A stretch of 32,995 nt of DNA from a virus (IMGVR_UViG_3300027733_000139:1-32995); one strand, 5' to 3'; shown: positions 6,727 through 13,894, counted from the stretch's first letter. Made by a program: numbers and translations. Notes: a model not told the origin generated them from the sequence alone.

Positions 6727-7221
6727 ATGTCAAAGCTAACAAAAGATTCCTCAGTAGAATATTGGAAGAACGAAGCTGACCGCTATCGTAATCTTTTCAA
6801 TTATAAATTTGAAACAAATAACTCTGTAGCGCGAGCCGCTTTAAAAGAAGATGGCCGCTTGTACCGTAAAGTTGGAGCTAAATTTGTTGCAACGAACGAC
6901 CCTTATGCCTATGAAGGACTCAGAAATGGTTTCTGGCTAGTTCATATTAAGGATGGATGTACTTCCATTAGACAACAAGTTTCTCCAGATAACAGTCGCG
7001 TCACTGCTGCTGCTAGATTGCTGGAAGACAAGTTGGTGGACATTATTCGTAAGGCTTGCGAAGCTCGCCCTTCCACTACTAGCTTGACCGCTGAAGAGAA
7101 AAAAGATTGGGATAAGTTTATCAAGAAGCATGGAAATTCTTTTAATACTTTACATTACCCTTCTTTTCAGGAAAATGCAGAGAAGATTATTGAAGCGTTG
7201 ATTGGTAAGGAGAACATATAA
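6727..7221 (+). CDS. Phage hypothetical protein
   Basis: A 164-residue soluble protein. The middle reads YEGLRNGFWLVHIKDGCTSI followed by SPDNSRVTAAARLLEDKLVD, a pattern recalled from other phage proteins without known role. The start ATG 6727 follows an AT-rich stretch ending in ATATTT. The stop TAA overlaps the next ATG (TAATG). Confidence 0.75.
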   Translation: MSKLTKDSSVEYWKNEADRYRNLFNYKFETNNSVARAALKEDGRLYRKVGAKFVATNDPYAYEGLRNGFWLVHIKDGCTSIRQQVSPDNSRVTAAARLLEDKLVDIIRKACEARPSTTSLTAEEKKDWDKFIKKHGNSFNTLHYPSFQENAEKIIEALIGKENI

Positions 7222-7418
7222 TGAGTAACAAGCCCCGCACTGATACAGCAATGCTTAATTGGCTCGACCAACAAGGAGCTTACTACGACTGGAAGGTGCA
7301 GCTCCCCACCGACTATCCTCACGTACAGGACTGTGTTTTTGCATGCCGCAATACAACGAGCGGGCACAAAACTATACGCGCAGCGATCCTTGCAGCTATG
7401 AAGAAGGACGCGAAATGA
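7221..7418 (+). CDS. Small PRTD-type hypothetical protein
   Basis: Sixty-five residues, MSNKPRTDTAMLNWLDQQGA at the start and TIRAAILAAMKKDAK at the end. Both ends resemble the next gene (PRTDAA start, AAIDAAMKGGEK end), so they look like members of one modular family. Coupled by TAATG to the preceding gene and by ATGA to the following gene. It begins the GC-richer island. Confidence 0.72.
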   Translation: MSNKPRTDTAMLNWLDQQGAYYDWKVQLPTDYPHVQDCVFACRNTTSGHKTIRAAILAAMKKDAK

Positions 7419-8161
7419 ACACACCCACACCCCGCACCGACGCAGCGGTAAAACTGACCTTCGCCGCAGGTCACAACACCGTTTGTCCAAATTTCGCCCG
7501 CACGCTCGAACGCGAACTCGCGGCCCTCACTGCCGAGCGCGACCAGCTCCGCGCCGAGTTTGAAAAGCTGGCCATAACAACGGCGCAAGCGCAGGACCGT
7601 AATGTGAGCCATAGACTAGAGCGCGAAAAGGCCGAAGCAGAGCGGACCGATGCGATTTATCAGCGGGCGTGCGAGGTCGAGCATGAACTCCGCGCCGAGA
7701 ACGCCACCCTCCGCGCCGCACAAAAAGCCTGTGAGGCGTGCGACGAGCCCACGGCTTTTGAGGTGCGGCAGCTACGCGACCAACTCGCGGCAGCACAACA
7801 GAGGGAAGCCATAGCGATAGCATCGTGGGACGAAGAGCGAAGCCGCGCTTTGCACGAGGGCGAAAGGGTGGTCGAGTGGCGAGACCGCGCCGAACGCGCC
7901 GAAGCCGCTGAAACCGTCGCCCTCACTCATTGGAACAAGGAGTTGAAACGAGCCATGAAAGCCGAGGGCGAACTCTCCACCGAGCGGGCGCGGTTGAGGC
8001 AAGTCGCGCTCGATGCGTGCAAGTCCGCACAAACCAAGCTGTTGTTATGGTATCCAAAGGGGTATTACGTCGACCCGAACGATCTAGGAAAAATCAACGA
8101 GCAGCAGGTTGAAGCCTGCGTTGCAGCCATTGATGCAGCGATGAAGGGGGGCGAGAAATGA
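7415..8161 (+). CDS. Coiled-coil protein, PRTDAA family
   Basis: A 248-residue protein from ATG 7415 (overlaps the previous stop). After the PRTDAAVKLTF start comes FARTLERELAALTAERDQL and a long run of Glu/Arg/Ala heptads to about residue 210, then QVEACVAAIDAAMKGGEK. A long coiled coil with no catalytic motif suggests a scaffold or structural role. GC content and codon use are visibly higher than in neighbours, a sign of recent acquisition or different selection. An in-frame upstream ATG at 7259 is inside the previous gene and is rejected. Confidence 0.78.
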   Translation: MNTPTPRTDAAVKLTFAAGHNTVCPNFARTLERELAALTAERDQLRAEFEKLAITTAQAQDRNVSHRLEREKAEAERTDAIYQRACEVEHELRAENATLRAAQKACEACDEPTAFEVRQLRDQLAAAQQREAIAIASWDEERSRALHEGERVVEWRDRAERAEAAETVALTHWNKELKRAMKAEGELSTERARLRQVALDACKSAQTKLLLWYPKGYYVDPNDLGKINEQQVEACVAAIDAAMKGGEK

Positions 8162-8484
8162 GTCCCGAAAAACAACGAATCGCCATCGCGGAAGCGTGTG
8201 GGATCATAAGCAAAGATCAGTGGGGACCATTGTACAAAACACCGCAAGGGATACTGAGAGATTGCCCCGACTACCTAAGTGACCTTAACGCTATGTACGA
8301 AGCTGAGGCTACAATGAATTTAACGGACAAATACCAATATGGGAAATCAATTTGCAAAATTATGAATATAGATACCGAGGGCGGATTAGATGTTGTGGAT
8401 ATTTACTATGCGTGCCATGCTAGTGCAGCGCAACGCGCCGAGGCTTTCCTACGTACGATTGGCGAATGGGAGATTACGAAATGA
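8158..8484 (+). CDS. Hypothetical protein of the island
   Basis: A 108-residue protein (MSPEKQRIAIAEACGIISKD) coupled to both neighbours by ATGA. It contains DCPDYLSDLNAMYEAEATM and ends ATSAAQRAE-like (HASAAQRAEAFLRTIGEW). I recall similar proteins from the same kind of phage island, where they accompany PRTDAA coiled-coil genes. Function unknown. Confidence 0.75.
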   Translation: MSPEKQRIAIAEACGIISKDQWGPLYKTPQGILRDCPDYLSDLNAMYEAEATMNLTDKYQYGKSICKIMNIDTEGGLDVVDIYYACHASAAQRAEAFLRTIGEWEITK

Positions 8485-8762
8485 GCACGCCCACCAAAAT
8501 CATTAAATTCCTGCAAAATTACAATGCATGGAGACGCGGCGACGAAACGCTAGAGATGCCACACCCTGCGGAAATTGGGAAGAATATCCAAGACGCGGTT
8601 GTACTCTTGCGCAAAAATGCCGAGCTAGAGGCTGAACTCGCCGTTGAGCGGGCGCGGCTTGACTGGCTCGAAACGCCATCAGGCATAGATTGGCAGTGGG
8701 AACCGGAGCGACTCACGGTGAGTCGCGCAAGCATTGACGCGGCGATGAAGGAGGGCAAATAA
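8481..8762 (+). CDS. Short coiled-coil protein of the island
   Basis: Ninety-three residues from ATG 8481, which overlaps the preceding stop; an ATG 15 bases upstream is less likely. The middle is a coiled coil (LLRKNAELEAELAVERARL) and the C-terminus SRASIDAAMKEGK repeats the ending of the 7415 gene. The shared tail suggests duplication or a common partner. Confidence 0.73.
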   Translation: MSTPTKIIKFLQNYNAWRRGDETLEMPHPAEIGKNIQDAVVLLRKNAELEAELAVERARLDWLETPSGIDWQWEPERLTVSRASIDAAMKEGK

Positions 8763-8763
8763 T

Positions 8764-9114
8764 ATGTATCTATCCAATCACAGTAAAAACCTCATATCGG
8801 CAGAGGAAAAAGTCGCCGAGTTGATCGCTGAGGTGGAGCGGTTGAAGCGCGCCTATGAATACGACCACAAGTGCTTGTATGAAGTGCGGGGTCGGTGTGA
8901 ATTGTGGAAGCAACGCGCAGAGAAAGCCGAGGCGGAATGCTTAGAGCAAGCGCGTCTTCTCGGAAAAGGTGCGGAGCGTGAGGCTGACCTAAGAGGAAAA
9001 GTGGAACGGTTAGAGCGCGCACTTCTCACTAACGGGTCAGAACGAAGTGAAATCAAATTTTTCGAGAAACTGTCGCAAAAACATGGCATTAAGATTGATG
9101 GTTGCTATGAATAA
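8764..9114 (+). CDS. Coiled-coil protein with LSQKHG...GC tail
   Basis: A 116-residue protein dominated by heptads (EEKVAELIAEVERLKRAY, QRAEKAEAECLEQARLL). Its last 18 residues, FFEKLSQKHGIKIDGCYE, match the start of the protein at 9748 at both protein and DNA level, so the 3' end looks like a partial copy of that gene fused to a coiled coil. The stop overlaps the next gene by 8 bases. Confidence 0.72.
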   Translation: MYLSNHSKNLISAEEKVAELIAEVERLKRAYEYDHKCLYEVRGRCELWKQRAEKAEAECLEQARLLGKGAEREADLRGKVERLERALLTNGSERSEIKFFEKLSQKHGIKIDGCYE

Positions 9115-9280
9115 CATAGAATACTTGACCAGTGGATACTTTGACAACGCTGTTGAACGAGGGTACAACGGTGTCGGATGGTATTTTTGGGATGAAGCAG
9201 ATGGTCAATATTGTTATGGGCCATACGATACAAAAGAAACTGCTCAACAAAAAATGAAAGATTATTATAATACATTATGA
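9107..9280 (+). CDS. Small hypothetical protein
   Basis: Fifty-seven residues from ATG 9107 (MNNIEYLTSGYFDNAVERGY). The start is chosen because it overlaps the preceding stop; the frame upstream is antiphase to the coiled-coil gene. Aromatic-rich (GVGWYFWDEADGQYCYGPYD), perhaps a small beta-sheet protein. Coupled to the next gene by ATGA. Confidence 0.68.
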   Translation: MNNIEYLTSGYFDNAVERGYNGVGWYFWDEADGQYCYGPYDTKETAQQKMKDYYNTL

Positions 9281-9471
9281 ACGCGCCGCTTCTTTACGCA
9301 ATTTTGACACTATGGTCAGTTTTTGGTTTTATCTATTATATGGCAATGATGGACGATGTGAAAGGATACAAATCAGTCATATTGTTGATTGTCGCTGGAC
9401 CAATGATTTGGTTTATATACACGCTCTCCAATATATTTGGCGCGTTTCACAACTGGTTAACAAAAGAATAA
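9277..9471 (+). CDS. Small membrane protein with two transmembrane segments
   Basis: Sixty-four residues: segment one about residues 4-24 (LLYAILTLWSVFGFIYYMAM), a short polar loop (DDVKGYK), and segment two about 33-54 (VILLIVAGPMIWFIYTLSNI). A hairpin of this size in the inner membrane is compatible with a holin, but there is no lysis gene beside it. Function unknown. Confidence 0.7.
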   Translation: MNAPLLYAILTLWSVFGFIYYMAMMDDVKGYKSVILLIVAGPMIWFIYTLSNIFGAFHNWLTKE

Positions 9472-9473
9472 AT

Positions 9474-9716
9474 ATGTTCCAATACACAAAAAAATGGGAA
9501 GATCAAAAAATTGATCCTGTTGATACGCTATATAAGATTGATCAAGTAAAATTGGTCAAATGGCTAAGGCATCTGCGTGATCTTAATCATTTATTGATGA
9601 ATGATTTGCTGCGTGATGACCGTGAAAGAGAAAAGGCCAGAGGAGCATTTAATGCATATGATTGCTTGCTTGGGAACATTACGAGTGGAACAATCTTTAT
9701 GAAGAATCGCTCTTGA
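9474..9716 (+). CDS. Small hypothetical protein
   Basis: Eighty residues from ATG 9474, two bases after the previous stop. Helical and charged (QVKLVKWLRHLRDLNHLLMN). An in-frame start at 9312 would overlap the membrane protein in another frame and is rejected. The stop TGA (9714-9716) is embedded in a -35 box TTGACA. Confidence 0.7.
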   Translation: MFQYTKKWEDQKIDPVDTLYKIDQVKLVKWLRHLRDLNHLLMNDLLRDDREREKARGAFNAYDCLLGNITSGTIFMKNRS

Positions 9717-9740
9717 CATTCTGCGGAAAGTAATTAATTT
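9713..9740 (+). promoter_or_regulatory. Promoter overlapping a stop codon, close to the next ATG
   Basis: TTGACA (9713-9718) contains the stop of the preceding gene; 16 bases later TAATTT (9735-9740); the next ATG is 7 bases further. The -10 box is weak, but the placement matches the leaderless promoters elsewhere. Confidence 0.45.
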
Positions 9741-9747
9741 ATTCGAT

Positions 9748-9972
9748 ATGAAAGCCCCACAAGAAAAAATCAATTCAGAAATGAATATTAATCAATTTTT
9801 AATCGACCTCGCCATTTTGTCACAAAAACATGGGGTTAAGATTGAAGGCTGCGGATGCTGCGGGTCTCCCGCTCTCACTGAAATTCGCCCAGAAGAAACA
9901 AAAGACTTTCATTACATAGTTAATGATAAAAACGAATATCTAACATGGAAACAAAAACAACAATCGAATTAG
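9748..9972 (+). CDS. Small Cys-rich protein with GCGCCGSP motif
   Basis: Seventy-four residues from ATG 9748 (or 41 fewer bases of leader if the ATG at 9781 is used). The motif FLIDLAILSQKHGVKIEGCG followed by CCGSPALTEI is recurrent in small phage proteins. Cysteines at the GCGCC cluster might bind metal. A 34-base segment (9819-9852) is duplicated with 5 differences at 9072-9105. Confidence 0.7.
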   Translation: MKAPQEKINSEMNINQFLIDLAILSQKHGVKIEGCGCCGSPALTEIRPEETKDFHYIVNDKNEYLTWKQKQQSN

Positions 9973-10013
9973 ATTCCAAGTGGAAGAAGCTTTGATTTAA
10001 TTTAAAATATACT

Positions 10014-10565
10014 GTGAAACAAGACATCAATTTTAAATCATACGTAGGAGAAAAAAATCTAGTTATAGGTTCTTGGGGCAATCCTGAAGCTCCAAGCATT
10101 TATGATGATGTTATGAAGTTCTCTAACTGCGAGAACGTTTCAGTAAAAGAAGTTACAGTTTGCGGCGGGCAAGAAGATTGCATTGACGTTGTTCGCGGCA
10201 AAAATTACATTTTCCAAGATTTGAATCTTTGCCCATTAAAAAATGGCATCACTATCAAAGGAAGTGTTGACGGTTGGTATTTAAAAAACATTTTATTTGG
10301 GCGTAAAGGCGACGCTTACACTATTGAAATTGGGCAGTACGACAACTACTGGACTCCATCTACCCTACCTACCCGCAATGGTGTTATAGAGAACGTAAAA
10401 ATCGCAGATGGTAGCCAAGTGGTAGTTAGAGTATGGGATGGAGAAAAGCCCCTACTTATCAACGCTCATAACGTTAAGATCGTAAAGATTCCAAAGTTCA
10501 TTTGGTTCCCTTACTTCGTTTTTAGATCAATCCAAAGAAATGGTTTGAAATTCTTTAAGAAATAG
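10014..10565 (+). CDS. Right-handed beta-helix-like protein
   Basis: A 183-residue protein with GTG start (10014). The sequence has short repeating strand-turn units (NCENVSVKEVTVCGGQEDCI, GKNYIFQDLNLCP, KNGITIKGSVDGWYLKNILF, NGVIENVKIADGSQVVV), which is how pectate-lyase-like beta-helices look. Such small beta-helix proteins occur in phages outside of tail spikes and their role is unclear. The basic aromatic C-terminus (FIWFPYFVFRSIQRNGLKFF) could be membrane-interacting. Confidence 0.65.
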   Translation: MKQDINFKSYVGEKNLVIGSWGNPEAPSIYDDVMKFSNCENVSVKEVTVCGGQEDCIDVVRGKNYIFQDLNLCPLKNGITIKGSVDGWYLKNILFGRKGDAYTIEIGQYDNYWTPSTLPTRNGVIENVKIADGSQVVVRVWDGEKPLLINAHNVKIVKIPKFIWFPYFVFRSIQRNGLKFFKK

Positions 10566-10566
10566 G

Positions 10567-10595
10567 TTGACAAATTTTCCGTAAAAACATAATAT
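10567..10595 (+). promoter_or_regulatory. Strong sigma70-like promoter
   Basis: TTGACA (10567-10572), exactly 17 bases, TAATAT (10590-10595). The ATG of the next gene is 9 bases after the -10 box, so the transcript would be nearly leaderless. Confidence 0.75.
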
Positions 10596-10604
10596 ATATA
10601 AATC

Positions 10605-10907
10605 ATGAATAACATCACTACTGATCAAGCATTGGCAAATTTTGCCGCTCTTCATCGTCAATCGCGCTTGCTTCCTGAGCAGCACGAAGCTCTCAAGGAA
10701 AGCCTCATTGTTCTCGCTGGATTAGCTAATCCTGCAAACAAGAGCGAATCAAAGCTGGCCCCCGACGTTGCACTCAACAACTTCTTCCAACTTTACACTC
10801 GCGCCAACGTTACTGTTGAAGAGCATGAAGCTCTCAAGGCTGGCTTTAACCTCATTGCTCCTTTGGTTCAAGCCTCCAAAGGCTCCGAAACCACTGTGGT
10901 CGAATAA
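10605..10907 (+). CDS. Small protein with internally duplicated helical unit
   Basis: A 100-residue protein made of two similar halves: ALANFAALHRQSRLLPEQHE-ALKESLIVLAGLA (about residues 9-41) and ALNNFFQLYTRANVTVEEHE-ALKAGFNLIAPLV (about 56-88). The shared pattern is ALxNFxxLxxxxxxxxxxHEALKxxxxxx. It has its own strong promoter and an intrinsic terminator, so it is a monocistronic, probably highly expressed gene. No function recognised. Confidence 0.82.
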   Translation: MNNITTDQALANFAALHRQSRLLPEQHEALKESLIVLAGLANPANKSESKLAPDVALNNFFQLYTRANVTVEEHEALKAGFNLIAPLVQASKGSETTVVE

Positions 10908-10933
10908 AACGTAATTAAAAATCCCTAGAAACG

Positions 10934-10976
10934 CCCCCAAATTGGTAATTGAATACTAGTTTGGGGGTTTTTATTT
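10934..10976 (+). terminator. Intrinsic terminator
   Basis: Stem CCCCCAAA (10934-10941) with TTTGGGGG (10960-10967), followed by TTTTTATTT. It ends the monocistronic unit of the duplicated-helix protein. Confidence 0.85.
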
Positions 10977-11032
10977 GCTCAAGTCTTGGTAATTTAAGAG
11001 CGGGCAAACAATAGGGCTAATCTTATTAAAAT

Positions 11033-11281
11033 ATGAATACTTATTTTTTATTAAATACGGTGATGCCAGTTTTACTGGTTGTTGGAGTGGTTTTCGTGTT
11101 CGTTTGGTTGCTAAATAACGATATGAAAAATGAACGAGAATCGCGTCAAATATTGCAAAGAGAAATGGACCGTTTCGAAGCTGAAAAACTATCGAAAAAA
11201 CTAAAGGATTCTAAGGTCGGAATAGCAGTGAAAAAGCCCCAATCTTTCACTACTAAAAGAAAGATCCAAAAAAAGGCTTGA
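11033..11281 (+). CDS. Small single-pass membrane protein
   Basis: Eighty-two residues. A hydrophobic segment lies at about residues 4-27 (YFLLNTVMPVLLVVGVVFVF) and is followed by a highly charged, probably coiled-coil domain (ERESRQILQREMDRFEAEKL) and a basic tail. N-out, C-in or the reverse cannot be told. It lies in a run of small envelope proteins (11033, 11506, 11929) that may be a lysis or envelope module. The stop TGA sits inside a TTGACC box. Confidence 0.72.
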   Translation: MNTYFLLNTVMPVLLVVGVVFVFVWLLNNDMKNERESRQILQREMDRFEAEKLSKKLKDSKVGIAVKKPQSFTTKRKIQKKA

Positions 11282-11306
11282 CCCCTAACAAAAATAGGGG
11301 TAAGTT
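11278..11306 (+). promoter_or_regulatory. Promoter-like site with an inverted repeat in its spacer
   Basis: TTGACC (11278-11283), 17 bases, TAAGTT (11301-11306). The inverted repeat ACCCCTA (11281-11287) / TAGGGGT (11295-11301) fills the spacer exactly. It could be an operator embedded in a promoter, or a terminator hairpin lacking a good T tract. Confidence 0.4.
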
Positions 11307-11505
11307 TCTTACCTGTCGGGTAGGAAAAATATAGAAGATAGATACGTAAGAATAGATAGAAGAAGAGAAGAGAGAAGATAAGAAAGAAAGCGATTTAAAA
11401 AAGAAGAAGATTTAAATCACTCCTTGCTCGGCTCTATTTTTTATTAATTTTTAATCATTCTCATAATTTTCCAGCGAATCTTTTCACCTTTCAGCTTATC
11501 TCATT
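11307..11505 (+). other. Gene-free purine-rich stretch
   Basis: No gene is visible here. Bases about 11323-11415 are almost pure purine on the plus strand with GATA/GAAGA repeats, then an inverted repeat GATTTAAA / TTTAAATC around 11391-11418. It may be an untranslated leader of the 11506 gene or a strand-asymmetric structural tract. Confidence 0.4.
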
Positions 11506-11730
11506 ATGCATCCTAGAATCTCAAGCTATCTCTTTATTTTGTTTTATTTCATTGTTGTGATTGTTCCCTTAGCTGCTGCTATGGCAGCAGTTACAGCAGT
11601 TGTAACGTTCGTCAGCTTCGTTAACACGACACTAAAGAAACTATTAGAAGATAGAGAAAATTTGTTGCTGATGCACTCGATTAGCAAAACAGTAAAAGAA
11701 ACTATTAAGAAGAATACGATAGACGTTTAA
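11506..11730 (+). CDS. Small membrane protein
   Basis: Seventy-four residues with a long hydrophobic region from about 7 to 42 (YLFILFYFIVVIVPLAAAMA then AVTAVVTFVSFV), long enough for one tilted or two short membrane passes, followed by a charged tail (TTLKKLLEDRENLLLMHSIS) ending in KKNTIDV. Its size and position before a spanin-like lipoprotein make a holin-like role possible, but this is only contextual. Confidence 0.68.
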   Translation: MHPRISSYLFILFYFIVVIVPLAAAMAAVTAVVTFVSFVNTTLKKLLEDRENLLLMHSISKTVKETIKKNTIDV

Positions 11731-11928
11731 GGCGCGTTTCAAAAAAATAGCTTAGCAAACTCAAAAGAACATAAGAGATTAACCATAATGCGCTAAATAT
11801 GCTCTTTTATAAAACATTAATAACGCGCGCTTTATAAAACCTAAGTGTTATCCGGGTCATAGCCGGGATCAAAAATAGAGTTAACGGTCCTATACTATGA
11901 GCGCGCTTTAGTGTAAATAAGATCAAAC
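11731..11928 (+). promoter_or_regulatory. Gene-free leader with repeated GCGCGCTTTA and TATAAAA boxes
   Basis: TTATAAAA occurs at 11807-11814 and 11832-11839, the second directly after GCGCGC (11825-11830). GCGCGCTTTA recurs at 11901-11910, followed by GTGTAAATAA. TATAAAA resembles T4-type late promoter cores (TATAAATA), which are read by a phage sigma factor; a sigma-like gene is present at 29147. An imperfect hairpin lies around 11850-11869. Confidence 0.4.
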
Positions 11929-12564
11929 ATGAACAAGATCGCGCTAAATATAGCTTTGGTTGTTCTCTTATCTGGTTGCATGAACCGCACAGATAGTAAA
12001 GGGCAAAAAGTAAGCAGTAATGCTCCTATGTTCATAACTCCAAACACGAAAGCAATTCCCGTAAATAACCCAAAGGTGAATGAAGTTGCGCCAAATAAGC
12101 CAGCTCAAGTAACGTTCAATGCTGAGAGTTATGTAATGGTAAAAGAAAAAGATTTAAATATGTTAGTAACTCAAAAGACGAACGAAACATTATTAAATAT
12201 TAAAAAATCAAACGCTAATGCGCCCCAACCAAATAAGGAGTTGAATGAAGCTATAGATAACCAGATTAAAAAATCAGTTCAGCTTCCCTCAGATAATCTT
12301 GCGGCAAATGTTATCCAGTTAGCCCCTGTAGCTTCACCCGAAAAACTTTCCAGTTCCAACGCAGTTCACCCAGTTTTTGCTTTCATTCTGGTGGCGTTAA
12401 GCATGTTGGGGTTCATCCTAACTGCGGGATATTTCTTCTTCATTAAGAAGAAGGCACTGCATGAAGACCCTACCCCCACCACCACCACCGCAGCCCCAGC
12501 TGCCTCGCCGCTACCCCCCAAGGTGGCAACCGAAACCTCAGCCGAAACCCGAGCCGAAAGTTAG
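11929..12564 (+). CDS. Lipoprotein with C-terminal membrane anchor, possible unimolecular spanin
   Basis: A 211-residue protein. It starts with a lipoprotein signal MNKIALNIALVVLLSGC, lipobox LSGC with Cys 17. A hydrophilic 130-residue region rich in Asn, Lys and Pro follows, then a clear membrane segment at about 149-172 (PVFAFILVALSMLGFILTAG) and a Lys-Lys-Lys stop-transfer. The tail is Pro/Thr/Ala-rich. An outer-membrane lipid anchor plus a C-terminal inner-membrane anchor is the topology of unimolecular spanins such as T1 gp11. The 39-residue cytoplasmic tail is longer than expected. The spanin call is inference from topology. Confidence 0.6.
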   Translation: MNKIALNIALVVLLSGCMNRTDSKGQKVSSNAPMFITPNTKAIPVNNPKVNEVAPNKPAQVTFNAESYVMVKEKDLNMLVTQKTNETLLNIKKSNANAPQPNKELNEAIDNQIKKSVQLPSDNLAANVIQLAPVASPEKLSSSNAVHPVFAFILVALSMLGFILTAGYFFFIKKKALHEDPTPTTTTAAPAASPLPPKVATETSAETRAES

Positions 12565-12616
12565 ATCAGCAAAGATACTCAAACTTCGCCGGATTAAAAA
12601 TTAATTAAAATTCACG

Positions 12617-12650
12617 TCACCTCTCGGGAAACCTTGAGGTGATTTTTTTT
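12617..12650 (+). terminator. Intrinsic terminator
   Basis: TCACCTC (12617-12623) pairs with GAGGTGA (12636-12642), followed by eight T. It ends the lipoprotein transcript. Confidence 0.85.
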
Positions 12651-12671
12651 GATTTTTTTTCAGAAAATTGC

Positions 12672-12699
12672 TTGACGCGCGATTAAAAATCCCTAATCT
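12672..12699 (+). promoter_or_regulatory. Sigma70-like promoter of the AT-hook gene
   Basis: TTGACG (12672-12677), 16 bases, TAATCT (12694-12699), ATG 8 bases further. It drives the AT-hook gene and probably the RuvB-like gene. Confidence 0.65.
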
Positions 12700-12707
12700 G
12701 CTCGTGT

Positions 12708-12947
12708 ATGAATAACACATCTACCGTTACTAAGCGTGGTCGGGGTCGCCCTGCGGGCTCGACCTCTTTTGTCAATGTGAGCCTTGCTGACCTTGACCAG
12801 TTCGTTGGCACTAGCAGCGCGATTCCAGTGTCGCGCATTTGGCTCGAAAAAATGGGCTTGACTATTCAAGCGGTCCAGCGCACGATTCAAGAAAGTGAAG
12901 TTGAAACCTCTACCCCCAAGGTGGAATTCAAGATCACTAAGCTCTAA
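12708..12947 (+). CDS. Small AT-hook DNA-binding protein
   Basis: Seventy-nine residues. Residues 9-18 read KRGRGRPAGS, an AT-hook core (RGRP) that binds the minor groove of AT-rich DNA. The rest (NVSLADLDQFVGTSSAIPVS...IWLEKMGLTI) looks like a small helical domain. The gene precedes the RuvB-like ATPase by 11 bases and may act in replication, recombination or regulation. Confidence 0.75.
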   Translation: MNNTSTVTKRGRGRPAGSTSFVNVSLADLDQFVGTSSAIPVSRIWLEKMGLTIQAVQRTIQESEVETSTPKVEFKITKL

Positions 12948-12958
12948 CCTATACTAAA

Positions 12959-13894
12959 ATGAAACGCTTTGCTGAATTAGTTGGACAAGAAGATGTTAAG
13001 AAGAAGCTCGGCTTCTACCTCGATGCTCATGTAAAAACACAAAAGTTTCCTTTTCTCCTACTAACAGGGGCAAAGGGAATGGGCAAGACTGAGTTCGCGA
13101 AAGAAACTGCGCGCGGCATTAACGCGAAAGATGGCGCACCTCGCGCGTTCCTCGAAATCAACTGCGGCACTATCAAGAACGCTCAAGTGTTCTTTGAGCA
13201 AGTGTTCGCTCCTGTGATTCAAGGGAACGAAGTAACGGTGCTCCTAGATGAATGCCACGCGCTCCCCAGAGACTTAATGACTGTGCTTCTTTCTGCTTTC
13301 AATACTGAGAAGTTAGATGTTAAGCAAATCAATTGGCGCGATGGGATGTACGAGTTTAACTTCAAGTTGCAAAGCTTTATGCTTGCGACTACTGAGGCTG
13401 ACAAACTGTTCTCTCCTCTCAAAGATAGACTCACTCCTGTGGACTTTCAACCGTACACGATTTCAGATGTTGCTAAGATCATAGAGAGGTCTCTCCCCGA
13501 CATTAACTTTAAAGGTGACGTGTTGGAAAAGATCGCTGCTACTGTTCGTGGCAATGCTCGCTCTGCGGTTCAGCGTTCAAAGCAGATTGAGCTTTACTGT
13601 GAGACCAAAGCTAACAAAGACTTTGGAACAAAAGAATGGAATGATTTGTGCGATAAGATCGGTATCAATCCATCTGGCTTAAACAACACTGAGATTCAAA
13701 TTCTTCGCGCTCTTAAAGATCGTGGGGACTGCTCGCTCAACATGTTGTCGGCCATCACTGGTATGAGTCGCTCCGCATTGCAACGAGATTCCGAAATCTT
13801 TTTGCTTCAAAAGGGGTACATGAAAATTGAAGGTACTCGCAAGCTCACTGCGGCAGGAACAAAAGCCTTGGAAAATCTTCAGAAAAAGGCTTGA
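12959..13894 (+). CDS. RuvB-like AAA+ ATPase
   Basis: A 311-residue protein. The N-terminus FAELVGQEDVKKKLGFYLDA is typical of RuvB and clamp-loader ATPases. Walker A is GAKGMGKT (37-44), Walker B VLLDEC (94-99), a sensor region ATTEADKLFSPLKDR follows, and the arginine-containing helix VRGNARSAVQRSKQI. The C-terminal winged-helix (LNNTEIQILRALKDRGDCSL, ITGMSRSALQRDSEIFLLQK, GYMKIEGTRKLTAAGTKAL) closely resembles RuvB domain III. It should form a ring motor on DNA, likely for branch migration or fork remodelling. No RuvA or RuvC is visible in the window. Confidence 0.85.
   Translation: MKRFAELVGQEDVKKKLGFYLDAHVKTQKFPFLLLTGAKGMGKTEFAKETARGINAKDGAPRAFLEINCGTIKNAQVFFEQVFAPVIQGNEVTVLLDECHALPRDLMTVLLSAFNTEKLDVKQINWRDGMYEFNFKLQSFMLATTEADKLFSPLKDRLTPVDFQPYTISDVAKIIERSLPDINFKGDVLEKIAATVRGNARSAVQRSKQIELYCETKANKDFGTKEWNDLCDKIGINPSGLNNTEIQILRALKDRGDCSLNMLSAITGMSRSALQRDSEIFLLQKGYMKIEGTRKLTAAGTKALENLQKKA

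Noticed and set aside
7259-7414. N-terminal extension of the 7415 gene
   Set aside because: It overlaps the 7221 gene in another frame; ATG 7415 has an ATGA overlap and starts the PRTDAA motif.
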